A stretch of 35,932 nt of DNA from Aureobasidium sp. EXF-3400 (Eukaryota > Ascomycota > Dothideomycetes > Dothideales > Saccotheciaceae). The stretch lies in assembly GCA_024195585.1 (NCBI GenBank), contig SWBL01000432.1:1-35932 (forward strand), in the 5' to 3' direction. The notes below the pieces were generated by a model. It was not told where the DNA came from, made no database searches, and saw nothing but the letters and a program-made list of their open reading frames with translations. Shown one piece after another: positions 18,922 through 29,367 of the stretch. A program made the translations under genes and the position numbers. The first letter of the stretch is position 1, and every line of letters begins with the position of its first letter.

Positions 18922-21576
18922 ATGATCGCAAAAAAATTTAATGATATTAAAAAGTGTCCAATTGTTTTTTATCAATTTTTGCGTATAATAAATAAAAAAC
19001 AAATGATTTCTATTACACTTTTAACAGAACCGCATATTTCTAAAAAATCTATAATTATGTTAAACATATTTTTAAAAAAAGCCAAAACAAACCAAGATCA
19101 TCCAGAAATTCCTGTTTTAAGAGATATTTCAGATCAACAGGATAATAACAATATAGGTGAAACTAGACATTATCCACCTGCTAGTCAAGAATGATTTAAT
19201 AGCATCTACTCCTATAATAAAAACCTGACTAAAACATTACCAATTGTTGACAATACCGTAAATAAACTAATTAAAAGTTATTTTAATTTAAATCCATTAT
19301 CTAATAATAAAAAATCTAGTCGTGTTCAAGTACGATTTAAAAGATTATCTTTAAATAGAATATTGGTAAGTAGAGCAGAAATGAAACACACTAACAATAA
19401 AGTTATAATTACTGTATATCTATACAATAAAAATAAAAAATTTTTCTTATACAAATTAAAAGATTTATATAAAACATTTTTATTTAAAATTTCGGAAAAA
19501 AGTCAAAAATTATCTAGCTCCGTTCGTACAAATACCAGGGATACAAAACCAGGAACTTTCCAGAACAAAAGCTTGCCTTTTGCCATTAACCAGTCGAAAA
19601 CAAACCGTGGTTTTACTAGAAATTTAAATAAAACTACAATAACAAATGAAAGCGGTCTACCCGAGAAAAGAAAATTTAAAATTATACTTTTAAGTACTGG
19701 CCATAAAGCTAAAAATAAAACTTCATCTGTATTTTCAAGTAAAAGATTAAAAAAATCTTCGCGGGGTCGTCTAGACCAGCGTAGAGATAATAAAACAAAT
19801 TATCTACTAAATTTTACTAAATTAACCAAAAGAAATCTATCCAACTTTCTTTTAGCGCTAAATTTAGCAAAAAAAAATTCTGGGGTTAAGGATGGCGTTT
19901 CCTTAAAAAATAAATATAAATCACTAATAAAAAAATATTATTTTTTATTGAGTAATAACAAACTTAACACTACAAGTAATAATAATTATTTCTTGAACTA
20001 TGTTAACATAGCTAAAACTAATTCTAGTCTAAATAATAATATTGCGCTTTTAGCCTTAGCAAGAGAAGAAAGTAGTTTATACAGTGTTGAACAAGGAGAA
20101 GAAGCTATGAATTTATCTCTTTATTCTTCAGCGCTAAAAAAACAGAGTTTCTTCACTACTAGATTGGCGTCTGGTATCGCTCCAGGACAAGAAGAGATTG
20201 AGACAAGAATAAATAATAATTACTATAAATTATTTTCCGACTCCGCCGTTAAAGTAGAAAATTCATCTGCTTTTGGCGCAAAAGCAAACGCAGAAAGCGG
20301 ATTTGCCGTTAAAAAAAATGCCGCTCGGGTTAAAAAAACTATTTCTTTTGCTGGATGAGCCCTATATAAATTAAGAAATCTGCATAAATTATTCTACATT
20401 AGCCCTAATGCGAGTGAAATAATTAATGATCATCAAAATAATTTATATGACCTAGGACAAGAAATAAATAGTGAGATTTCGTTAAAAAAAAGAAATTTTT
20501 TATTAAAAAATCTTTATAACATTTTAAAGAATAAAAATACTTTATCTGCTCTGATGCCTAGCCAATTCCTGAAAGAGGGCGGCAAAGCTAAAAAAATGAT
20601 TAGCCCGAAAGCGAGTGGAAAAATTATTAATTCTCCTTCGTTAACACTAAAAAAAATTAACTCTATCTCATTAAAAGGTTTAAGAATTTTAAAAAAAGCT
20701 AGTAAAAATAAAAATTTCATTCTTAAAACGCTTAAATGAAATTATACTAATTTTAAAAATTATGAAAATAAATACTTTAAAAACTTTATAAAAAAATCTT
20801 ATAGAAAAGAGATGTTATACTTATATTATGTAAAAATGTTAAATGTTAACAATAATAAATTCAAAAACTGATTTATACTAGGTTTAAAAAATATAATATC
20901 TAATATATATAACAAAAAAGTTGAATTTAATTTTGTTAATTTAAAATATCTGCACTTAAATAGTGACATTTTTTCAGAATCTATTGCTATAAAATTGAGA
21001 AATCGGGAAAATAGATTATTAAGAGTACTTAAAAAAGCCTTGAAACTGGTTAAACTTCCATCTTTAAGTAAATTATCTTATTACGGACCTTCTAGTGCAA
21101 TCACACCTAGCGAGAGCTCGCTTCGCGCTAATATAAATGGAAAATCTTTAACTTTAAATGCAAATTCCTATATTTCTAGTTTAAAAGATAAAGATGTATT
21201 ACATGAACTATTATACAAAATATTCCCTGGTTGAGGGGTAGCAAATACGGAGAATTCTCCTATTAATAGAATTTCGCGTAGCTCTCTACAAGTTAAAAAT
21301 AACCTACAGGAAAATATTTTAAATTCTACTGAACATAAAAATATTTATGGTGTAAGATTAGAAGCCGCAGGAAGATTATCTAGACGTTTAACTGCCTCAA
21401 GATCTGTATTTAAATTAAAATATAAGGGAAGTTTAAAAAACATAAATTCTTCTTATAAAGGGTTATCAACTGTCATGTTAAGAGGTAATACTAGATCTAA
21501 TCTACAACTTACAAAAATTAGTTCTAAAACACGTAATGGTGCTTTTGGATTAAAAGGATGAATAAGTAGTAATTAA
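18922..21576 (+). CDS. rps3: Ribosomal protein S3 (expanded)
   Basis: Rps3 is a mitochondrial small-subunit ribosomal protein, the fungal mtDNA-encoded uS3. One frame of 884 codons runs from ATG 18922 to TAA 21574 with TGA as Trp. Fungal mtDNA-encoded uS3 is usually about half this long or less. It is very rich in Lys, Asn and Ser. The C-terminus holds the conserved uS3 core: GVRLEAAGRLSRRLTASRSV, YKGLSTVMLRG and SSKTRNGAFGLKGW. Several inserts read in frame through GC-cluster-like DNA (near 19753-19785, 20060-20110, 20262-20335, 20555-20620, 21105-21130) and give Ala/Glu/Gly/Ser-rich stretches unlike the rest. The frame is open upstream to 18868, so a non-ATG start cannot be excluded. Confidence 0.93.
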
Positions 21577-22121
21577 TTAACACTTTTAACCTTTTCTCGC
21601 ACGATGCGATAGAAAATATTTCTCTCTTTTATATATTCTCGCTTTGCTAATTAAAAATCTAAAATCTATCGGCTTACCCGTTAGATAAAATAACAGCAAT
21701 GCTGTTAAAAAATAAAATAGCTTCGCGCTAAAAATAAAAAAAAAAAAAAATAAATATACTTAAAAACCAATTAATTATACAACTATTCCTTACCAACGAT
21801 TAAAATGGTGCGATTCGCATGAAGAATATAGCTTTTGCCTGGCCAAGGCTAAAAAAAATATATTTTTTTAATGCAAGCCTTCTTTTGTCTAGTCCTCTAT
21901 ATCTTAATAGATTTAATATCTAAAAATTGTAAGGTTGAAATAAGTATTAAGGTATTTATATTATATAATTAAACCACATTAGTAACGTAAAAGTTTTTTT
22001 TTATTTAAAGGGTTTTTTAATTCCTCCTGCGGAGCATTAATAAAGTCATCGACTTAGTCGATGACTTTATTACAACGGGGCGCCCCTTTCTATGATTTTT
22101 CTGTGTAGCGAAAAAATAAAC
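21577..22121. other. Spacer rps3-trnF with repeats
   Basis: No gene is visible. The spacer carries GC-cluster fragments (TAGCTTCGCGCTA near 21719-21731, TTCCTCCTGCGGAGC near 22021-22035), a 16-bp-arm palindrome at 22038-22072 and an ATTACATT..AATGTAAT-like motif around 21975-21990. A long A tract lies near 21737-21750. Confidence 0.65.
22038..22072. repeat. Perfect palindrome, AATAAAGTC family
   Basis: 16-bp arms beginning TAATAAAGTCATCGAC enclose a TTA loop. A GC cluster with the TCCTCCTGC core sits immediately upstream, so the two element types are adjacent here, as they are near 27800. Confidence 0.9.
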
Positions 22122-22194
22122 GCCCGAGAAGCTCAATTGGCCGAGCGGAGCTCTGAAGATGCTTAGGTTATAAGTTCGAATCTTATCTTGGGCA
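22122..22194 (+). tRNA. trnF: tRNA-Phe(GAA)
   Basis: Acceptor GCCCGAG/CTTGGGC, D arm GCTC..GAGC, anticodon loop CTGAAGA giving GAA with a weak stem (GAGCT/TGCTT), and T arm ATAAG-TTCGAAT-CTTAT. It is the first tRNA of the plus-strand set. Confidence 0.9.
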
Positions 22195-22257
22195 AATTAA
22201 TAAATTTTGCCGGAAAAAAAAAAAATAATTAAAAACAGATATGTAATAGTGAAATAA

Positions 22258-22341
22258 AAGGTAATGCTGGAATTGGTAGACAGGAATAGCTTAGGACTAT
22301 TTGATTTTTAAATTTTATCCGTTCAAGTCGGATTTACCTTA
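22258..22341 (+). tRNA. trnL: tRNA-Leu(UAG)
   Basis: Class II tRNA. Acceptor AAGGTAA/TTACCTT, anticodon stem AATAG/CTATT around CTTAGGA, giving UAG, a long variable arm, and T arm ATCCG-TTCAAGT-CGGAT. It reads CTN codons as leucine. Confidence 0.92.
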
Positions 22342-22534
22342 ATTTGTAAAAATTTTCTGTCCTTTTCTGGAATAACTAAAAATAAAAAAAAATTATATTT
22401 AAAGTTCCTCCTGCGAAGCGTGAGATTCCTACTTCAAAGCGATTTATATTAAATAATTATGCGCATTATCACATAAATGTAGCGCATAAAAAAAAATTTT
22501 TTTTAAGCGATCGCTCCGCGTTTAAAAAAAACTA

Positions 22535-22607
22535 TATGTTGTGGACTAATCGGTAAGTCATAAATTTTTGGTATTTACTATTGAGTGTTCGAATCACTCC
22601 AACATAA
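22535..22607 (+). tRNA. trnQ: tRNA-Gln(UUG)
   Basis: Acceptor TATGTTG/CAACATA, anticodon stem TAAAT/ATTTA around TTTTGGT, giving UUG, and T arm GAGTG-TTCGAAT-CACTC. Confidence 0.93.
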
Positions 22608-22946
22608 TATTAGATTTAGATTTTTTATTTACTTAAAAGGGTAAAAATTAATTTTTATATATATATTTTCTCTACCGAGCCAGCCATAAAAATACTAGGG
22701 AGATCTTTTTTTTACACGGAACATTAATAAATGATGGATTAATCAAGACTTTATTCAATCTCCGCAATGGCTAAAAAAAATATATTTTTTTTAATGCCTT
22801 AATAAATAAGAAAGCAATAATACAATATGCTATTCTTATTTAAGTAATCTGTTCTTACGTAACACTTAAATATAAGCTTTCTTTGTATTTTTATACAGCG
22901 TATTAACGCATAATATAAATATGGATTATTTATATAACAATATATA
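22608..22946. other. Spacer trnQ-trnH
   Basis: AT-rich spacer with no gene. It has fragments that recur elsewhere: ATTAATAAATGATGGATTAATC resembles a decayed AATAAAGTC palindrome, and AATGGCTAAAAAAAATATAT also occurs, slightly altered, near 21850 (AAGGCTAAAAAAAATATATT). Confidence 0.55.
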
Positions 22947-23021
22947 GGTGGATATAGTTCAATAGGTAGAACACCTGTATGTGGCACAGCAAGTTCCCTG
23001 TTCAACTCGGGGTATCCACCC
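22947..23021 (+). tRNA. trnH: tRNA-His(GUG)
   Basis: Acceptor GGTGGAT/ATCCACC, anticodon loop ATGTGGC giving GUG with stem CCTGT/ACAG-, and T arm CCCTG-TTCAACT-CGGGG. It is the only histidine tRNA. Confidence 0.91.
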
Positions 23022-23234
23022 CATAAATTATAAATTGATAATTATTACATATTTTACATCGTTTTTTTCTTTACTTGCATTAATCAAAGCTTTCTATTCG
23101 CGAGTTTTTTTTTTACGCACCACGCTAACCAAAAAATCTCCCGCGAATGCGGATTAAAACCAACATTTTTTTAAGGTAGAGTTCCTCCTGCGAAGCATAG
23201 CGACCCATCACATAGTAAATAATTTAAATAAAAC

Positions 23235-23307
23235 GCCCGAGTAGTTCAACTGGTTAGAACGTTAATTTCATGCATTAAGAATGAGAATTCGAATTTCTCC
23301 TCTGGCT
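23235..23307 (+). tRNA. Third tRNA with CAU anticodon (Met or Ile-lysidine)
   Basis: Acceptor GCCCGAG/CTCTGGC with a C-T mismatch at the fourth pair, anticodon stem TTAAT/ATTAA around TTCATGC, giving CAU, and T arm GAGAA-TTCGAAT-TTCTC. ATA is used heavily as isoleucine here and tRNA-Ile(GAU) cannot read it. One of the three CAU tRNAs is therefore probably the lysidine-modified Ile tRNA, and this one is a candidate (inference). Confidence 0.85.
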
Positions 23308-23745
23308 TATGTATACTATAATATTAAACACTATTAAATTTAAATCCCGGATACGCTCCGAGACCAAACAATGAGATATGCTTTTCAGGAGGAATCACAC
23401 GCTTCTTTTTTTTTATGGGATATTTTTTAAATGCAGGAAAAACTCACCATCCTAAAATTTTTAATAATGTTTCAAATAATAGCATAATATATGATGATGC
23501 CCTAAGCAATAAAAATAAAATATTTAAAGCGATAGAACTCTAGTTTTTTTATTATATACTAGAAGCTATATAAAAACTTAGCCACAAAGTGGATTGAACC
23601 TGGTTTGCTGGAATGTAAATGAATAAAAATAAAAGATCCTTTTCCACAGGAGGAACTCTAAAAAAAGATTTTAATTAAGCGTGAGTTCCCTGCTACATAG
23701 CGCAAGAGGGATGGATAATTAACCGAAGGAAGTCTTAAAATAAAA
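23308..23745. other. Spacer between the third CAU tRNA and trnR
   Basis: No gene is supported. The spacer contains GC-cluster fragments around 23385-23400 (CAGGAGGAATCAC) and 23643-23712. A GATTGAACCTGG patch at 23593-23604 looks like half a tRNA T arm, but no cloverleaf can be closed around it. Confidence 0.55.
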
Positions 23746-23816
23746 CTCTTATTAGCTTAATGGTAGAGCAGGATACTTCTAATATCTGGGTCCAAGTTCG
23801 AGTCTTGGATAGGAAT
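23746..23816 (+). tRNA. trnR: tRNA-Arg(UCU)
   Basis: Acceptor CTCTTAT/ATAGGAA with the end pair C-A unpaired, anticodon stem GGATA/TATCT around CTTCTAA, giving UCU, and T arm CCAAG-TTCGAGT-CTTGG. It reads AGA and AGG. A related tRNA with a CCU anticodon lies at 34450. Confidence 0.9.
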
Positions 23817-23819
23817 ATA

Positions 23820-23891
23820 AGCGCGTTAACTTAATGGTTAAAGTGTTGTGCTACGGACACAAAGATACAAGTTCGACTCTTGTACGCGTTT
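23820..23891 (+). tRNA. trnR: tRNA-Arg(ACG)
   Basis: Acceptor AGCGCGT/ACGCGTT, anticodon stem TTGTG/CACAA around CTACGGA, giving ACG, and T arm ACAAG-TTCGACT-CTTGT. It reads CGN arginine codons and starts 3 bases after the preceding trnR. Confidence 0.91.
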
Positions 23892-24047
23892 AGCACGCTC
23901 GCGATTATAATAATATCGTTCGAGATTTATTTTTGTGTTTAGATAACAAATACGCTCTCACATTTGTATTTGTTACATTAACTTTAAGTATACGTAATAA
24001 TTACGTTAAGCTTATCTCCGGTGAGAATTTATTATCTAGTACTAAAT

Positions 24048-24710
24048 ATGTTTAATCTACATCTTTTAAGTGAAACTTTTACTAATGGATTTAAATATAA
24101 TTTTCTAATCTATATTTCTTTTGTTGCAATACTTTGTGGAATTTTTGTTATTATTAGTAAAAATCCTATCGTTTCTGTATTATTTTTAATTGGTCTATTC
24201 TTAAGTATCTCATCATACTTAATGTTGTTAGGTATAAATTTTATTGGTTTATCTTATTTACTTGTGTATGTAGGAGCAGTATCAATATTATTCCTGTTTA
24301 TATTAATGCTAATAAACGTTAGAATTTCTGAACTTGTAACTGATACTAGTAATAGTATACCACTTGCAATTATAATAGGAATTTTTTTCAATTCAACAGT
24401 TTATGATATATTACCTTTAAAAGGAGATTCTTTCAATAATAATATCCAATCTATAAACTTTGCTAATTTTTTTGATGTTAATAATTTTAGAAATTATTTA
24501 AAAGAAATTTTCTCTCAAAATTTTTCTAAAGATAGTGAGGAAATCTTATTTGTAAGTTCTCAAATGTGAGAGGGAAATTTAGCAGAGACATCTCACATTA
24601 CTACTATAGGTAATATTCTTTACACTAGTTATCCAATGTGACTTATTATCACATCTATAATTCTTTTACTAGCGATGGTAGGAGCTATAGTTATTACTAT
24701 AAAAAAATAA
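24048..24710 (+). CDS. nad6: NADH dehydrogenase subunit 6
   Basis: ND6 is a membrane subunit of complex I. From ATG 24048 (MFNLHLLSETF) the frame gives 220 residues to TAA 24708, with TGA as Trp. A GTG nine codons upstream is also in frame but the ATG is preferred. The motif YLLVYVGAVSILFLFILMLI in the middle, with the conserved pi-bulge helix, identifies it, and the C-terminus has a final hydrophobic helix ending ITIKK. A polar loop of about 60 residues precedes that helix. trnC follows at 59 bases. Confidence 0.96.
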
Positions 24711-24769
24711 AAAATATAAAAACTTTGTGGTTAAATTTAAATTTTATGATTAAAGTTATCATTATTTTA

Positions 24770-24840
24770 GGGATATGAGTAAATGGTTTTGCGTTTTGAT
24801 TGCAGATCGAAAATTTGGGGTTCAATTCCTCCGTATCCCT
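24770..24840 (+). tRNA. trnC: tRNA-Cys(GCA), copy 1
   Basis: Acceptor GGGATAT/GTATCCC, anticodon stem TTTGA/TCGAA around TTGCAGA, giving GCA, and T arm with TTCAATT. It is almost identical to the copy at 32081, differing at the first acceptor pair (G-C here). Confidence 0.92.
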
Positions 24841-25443
<603 letters not shown>

Positions 25444-25794
25444 CAAATTTTTAAATAAATAAAAAAAAATTTAAAACCTTAGTCTGTTTAGTAGCGCTAA
25501 ATTTTTATTTTTGTGTTTCGGGTTAAATTGCTCAAACGGCTTATATAACGAAAAGTGCTTTTTTTATAAGAGATAACTTAGTATAAATGATTAATTACAT
25601 TGTCTAAATTCCATTAGTAATGTAATATAAAGATAAAATCTTTATCGATCTCTTCGAGAAAAAAGTTTTAATCTTAAATGTTTAATTACATTTCTAAATT
25701 TCATTAGTAATGTAATAGAAAGATAAAATTTTTATCGATTGTTATTCTCTTTTAATCGGGGAGGATAAACTATTATAATTTTTTAGGGCTATGC
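25444..25794. other. Spacer atp9-rns
   Basis: Contains a GC-cluster remnant near 25490-25515 and the tandem repeat described separately. There is no gene. Confidence 0.6.
25591..25739. repeat. Tandem 91-bp-period repeat upstream of rns
   Basis: Two copies (25591-25649 and 25682-25739) share TTAATTACAT, CATTAGTAATGTAATA and AAAGATAAAAT..TTTATCGAT. A third partial copy lies at 27850-27880, after rns. The core ATTAGTAATGTAAT is near-palindromic. Position 60-200 bases before rns suggests a promoter or processing role (inference). Confidence 0.8.
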
Positions 25795-27280
25795 CAAAAA
25801 AAAGAAATTTTGAGTTTGATGATGGCTCTGATTGAACGCTGTCCAAATGCTTGACACATGCTAATCGAACGTCATAGGATTAATCCTATGAAGTGGTGTA
25901 CAGGTGAGTAAATGAAGTTATAGCTGCCTTAGAGTAAGGAGAAAAATCCCTTATAAGGTAACAAAATAAAAAATTTGTTACTAAAAGAAAAACTTTCGCT
26001 TTAAGATGTTTATAATTTTCTCGGGTAAGTAGTAGTTGAGGTAATTGCTCAACTAGCTTAAGCCCGTAGTCGAAACTGAGAGGTTGATCGACCACATTGG
26101 GTCTGAAAAAACCCCAATACGTATAGTACAGCAGTGAGGAATATTGGTCAATAGCCTAACGGCTGAACCAGCAACTTGGAGGAATGTAAGTCTATGTAGG
26201 GTTCGCCTTACCTAGACGTTTCGACTACGTCGTATAAAGTTCTAGATAGAATACTGATAATGACAATTTTCTATCTATATGTCTTGACCAAATCTCGTGC
26301 CAGCAGTCGCGGCAATACGAGGAAGACTAGTGTTATTCATCTTTATTAGGTTTAAAGGGTACCTAGACGGCATATCAAGCCCCAAAAGGGAACAGATATA
26401 CTAGAGTTTTATGTGAGAGGAATATATTAGTACTATTGGTGTAGAGATGAAATTCTTTGATACTAATAGGACGGATAACAGCAAAAGCAAACCTTTATGT
26501 AAAAACTGACGTTGAGGGACGAAGGCTTGGGTCGCGAATAGGATTAGATACCCTAGTAGTCCAGGCAGAGAATTATGAATGTTATAGACTTGCGTATGCA
26601 AGTGTATAAATGAAAGTGTAAGCATTCCACCTCAAGAGTAATGTGGCAACGCAGGAACTGAAATCATTAGACCGTTTCTGAAACCAGTAGTGAAGTATGT
26701 TATTTAATTCGATAACCCTCGAAAAACCTTACCACAATTTGAATACTTCGACCTTTGGTCGTTGTACAAGTGTTGCACGGCTGTCTTCAGTTAATGTCGT
26801 GAGATTCTGGTTAGATCCATTAAATTAACGTAAACCCTTACTTTATTTGTTTTTTATAAAGTAGTTCACCGCTATATTGGATGTGATAACAGGGACCAAG
26901 ACAAGTCATCATGACCTTAATATTGTGGGCTATAGACGTGCCACATATGCCTTTACAAAGAGAGGCGAAAATGCGAGTTTGAGCTAATCTCTAAAATTGG
27001 ATATAAAATGAATTGCAGCCTGTAACTCGGCTGCATGAAAAAGGAATTACTAGTAATCGTGAGTCACCACATCACGGTGAATTTTATCTCAGATAGGTAC
27101 TAACCACTCGTCAGGCGCTGAAAGGAGTATGTGCAATAAGTTTGGTTTCTTGTTAATCTAACCTCATCGCAAAAAGGCGATGATATTTTTTCAAGCAATC
27201 TTCGTATGCGTGACTCTGATTGGTGTTAAGTCGAAATACGGTTCGTGTAGTGGAAATTGCACGGGACTAATAAACATTAA
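25795..27280 (+). rRNA. rns: Small subunit ribosomal RNA
   Basis: Mitochondrial 16S-like rRNA of about 1.49 kb. The 5' end has GAGTTTGATGATGGCTCTGA at about 25811. The 530 loop is GTGCCAGCAGTCGCGGCAA near 26297. The 790 region is GGATTAGATACCCTAGTAGTCC near 26541, and the 1400 region follows near 27040. The 3' decoding helix region is GTTAAGTCGAAATACGG near 27225. The end near 27275-27285 is an estimate. No intron interrupts it. An AT insert lies at 25965-25995. Confidence 0.94.
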
Positions 27281-27354
27281 CAACACCCCCCCCCTAAAAA
27301 TAAATAGATAAAAATTTTATCTATGTTAAATATATTTCTTATGTACTAAATAAA

Positions 27355-27760
27355 AAAAAGTCGACTTATGACTAAAGGCTAAGTACCAACCAGGGACTGG
27401 CTTTCGAAGGCCAACTCAAATTACGGCTTGGGTTAACACCCCACGTAATGAGTGTTAATAGGGCTTAGATACAGCAGAAGGAGTTGTCAATCAGCATTCT
27501 CATAACTGTGAGGCGGGCTAAGGTGAGAATCTTATAACCTGAGAGGTGAGGATAGATACTATTTCTATTACCCAGGTTTGATATGAGGCGAACACTATGC
27601 TGCCGACACCTAATTTAATAAAAATTTTACAAAATTTAATTACAACAAATCTAATATAATTGCCAGGATTAGATATTTGCCTGGTCATCTGCACACAATA
27701 AATATAAAAAATATTAAACATTTTTCAAGCAGAAGCTGTTGCAGATCTGAGCATTAAAAA
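27355..27760. ncRNA. Structured GC-balanced block after rns, unknown
   Basis: About 400 bases with base composition like an RNA gene rather than a spacer. It carries several strong stems read on the plus strand: TGGCTT..AAGGCCA (27400-27417), TAACAC..GTGTTA (27434-27457), ATTCTCA..TGAGAAT (27497-27530) and CCAGG..CCTGG (27663-27685). It contains none of the GC-cluster repeat motifs and no convincing reading frame on either strand. I find no tmRNA, RNase P, SRP or group I or II intron signature. It may be a 3' extension of the rns transcript or a separate RNA. Confidence 0.4.
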
Positions 27761-27907
27761 ACCAAATCAATATTTTTTTGTCAAAGTGAGGTGAAAAATC
27801 CGGAGTGTCGAAGACTTTATTAATTCTCCTGCGCGGAGCGATGGTTGTAAATTACATTAGTAATGTAATGTAAAGATAAAATCACAATAATTATCTTTTA
27901 ATAATAA

Positions 27908-27992
27908 AGGAGAATTCCATCGTTGGTAAGACGGGCTGAGCTGTAAACTCAGTAGCTTTACGCTTTTGAGAGTTCGAATCTCTTTTCTCCTA
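27908..27992 (+). tRNA. trnY: tRNA-Tyr(GUA)
   Basis: Class II tRNA with a long variable arm. Acceptor AGGAGAA/TTCTCCT, anticodon stem CTGAG/CTCAG around CTGTAAA, giving GUA, and T arm GAGAG-TTCGAAT-CTCTT. Confidence 0.94.
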
Positions 27993-28084
27993 TTTCGTTC
28001 CCGGAATTTTTTTTTTTATGGGGGCATTAAAAAAATATATATATTTTTTTCCAGCCAACACTAATATTTTTAGATTTATATATA

Positions 28085-28157
28085 AGCCTTTATAGCTCAA
28101 CGGTAGAGCGAGATACTGTTAATATTTTGATAGATGTTCGATTCATCTTAAGGGCTC
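28085..28157 (+). tRNA. trnN: tRNA-Asn(GUU)
   Basis: Acceptor AGCCTTT/AAGGGCT, anticodon stem AGATA/TATTT around CTGTTAA, giving GUU, and T arm AGATG-TTCGATT-CATCT. Confidence 0.92.
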
Positions 28158-28314
28158 ATACGTTAACCCGTTATTTTTTGGCGCGAAGCGATTTATTGGT
28201 AGATATCTAGATATATTTACGATCTTAATGTTTTAATTATTTATCTATAAATAAAATTTAATTTTTCTTTTGCAGTAAAACTATAGATATTAAACTATTT
28301 TTATATTATATATT

Positions 28315-29067
28315 ATGAATACATTATTATCAAACTTTTTTTCAATTTGCGATGCACCTAGAGCATGAGGTGTTTATTTCCAAGATAGTGCTAGCCCTCA
28401 AATGGAAGCACTTGTAGAATTACATGACAACATTATGTTTTACTTAGTTATTATATTATTTGGTGTTAGTTGAATATTAGTTTCTATCATTAGAAATTAT
28501 GTTTCTAGCAAATCTCCTATTAGTAACAAATATCTTAACCACGGAACATTAATAGAATTAATTTGAACTATAACTCCTGCACTTATATTAATTTTAATTG
28601 CATTCCCTTCTTTTAAACTATTATACTTAATGGATGAAGTTACTGACCCATCATTAACAGTATTTGTAGAAGGTCACCAATGATACTGAAGTTACCAATA
28701 CCCGGATTTCTTAAATGAAGATGAAGAAGAATTAGAATTTGATTCATACTTAGTTCCAGAGTCGGATTTAGAAGATGGTGCGTTAAGAATGTTAGAAGTT
28801 GATAATAGAGTTATATTACCTGAATTAACTCATGTTAGATTTATTATATCTTCTGGAGATGTAATACATTCATATGCATGTCCTGCTTTAGGAATTAAAT
28901 GTGATGCATACCCTGGAAGATTAAATCAAGTTTCTGTTCTTATTAACAGAGAAGGATTATTCTATGGACAATGTAGTGAAATATGTGGAATCTTACACAG
29001 TTCTATGCCTATCGTAATAGAATCAGTTTCATTAGAAAAATTCTTATCATGATTACAAGAACAATAA
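28315..29067 (+). CDS. cox2: Cytochrome c oxidase subunit 2
   Basis: Cox2 carries the CuA centre that accepts electrons from cytochrome c. The 250-codon frame runs from ATG 28315 ([20 protein letters not shown]) to TAA 29065, with TGA as Trp. Two N-terminal helices precede a soluble cupredoxin domain. CuA ligands are visible: His185 in VIHSYA, then Cys220, Cys224 and His228 in [10 protein letters not shown], and Met231 in SSM. The aromatic docking patch GHQWYWSY is present. An acidic loop [10 protein letters not shown] is typical of fungi. There is no intron. Confidence 0.98.
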
Positions 29068-29118
29068 TAAAAAAAAAATAAACCTTACTAAAATAATAAT
29101 TAATTTTTATGTGTTAAA

Positions 29119-29191
29119 AAGAAGTTAGCTCAATTGTTAGAGCAACCGTTTTACACACGGTAGGTTAGGTGTTCGAATCACCTATTTCTTA
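29119..29191 (+). tRNA. trnV: tRNA-Val(UAC), copy 2
   Basis: Acceptor AAGAAGT/ATTTCTT with a G-T pair, anticodon loop TTTACAC giving UAC, and T arm AGGTG-TTCGAAT-CACCT. It matches the minus-strand copy at 12554 except in the acceptor stem and D loop, where the conserved GG is GT (AATTGTTAG). That may weaken the D-loop/T-loop contact. Confidence 0.88.
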
Positions 29192-29367
29192 CATATCTAA
29201 TGATAAAATAAAAAATCTTTTCCATATATATATACAGTTTATGCTATATTAAAAAATACCGTTTACTTCTTGAACTTTAAAATATTTTTTTTTTTCCTCG
29301 ACTAATAAAATATAGGTTTTAATGTCTGAGGTTATAGCATAACAGCTCTTCAATTTATTCTAACAAG
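29192..29367 (+). promoter_or_regulatory. Leader of the orphan ORF, cox1-leader type
   Basis: It begins CATATCTAATGATAAAATA after trnV and contains TTACTTCTTGAACTTTAAAA and a CCTCGACTAATAAAATATAG patch. This is the same block order as in the cox1 leader at 10548-10849 on the other strand. It links expression of the orphan ORF to a cox1-like leader (inference). Confidence 0.5.

Noticed and set aside
23580..23640. Possible tRNA or tRNA fragment (GATTGAACC patch)
   Set aside because: A T-loop-like word is present, but no matching acceptor, D or anticodon stem could be paired on either strand.
27518..27721. Minus-strand 67-codon open frame in the structured block
   Set aside because: It spans several strong stems, shows no domain and is bordered by AT spacer. 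The RNA-like structure explains the region better.
27355..27760. tmRNA, second RNase P RNA or group II intron
   Set aside because: No tRNA-Ala-like ends, no GGAAAGUC/ACAGAA pair and no domain V signature were found.
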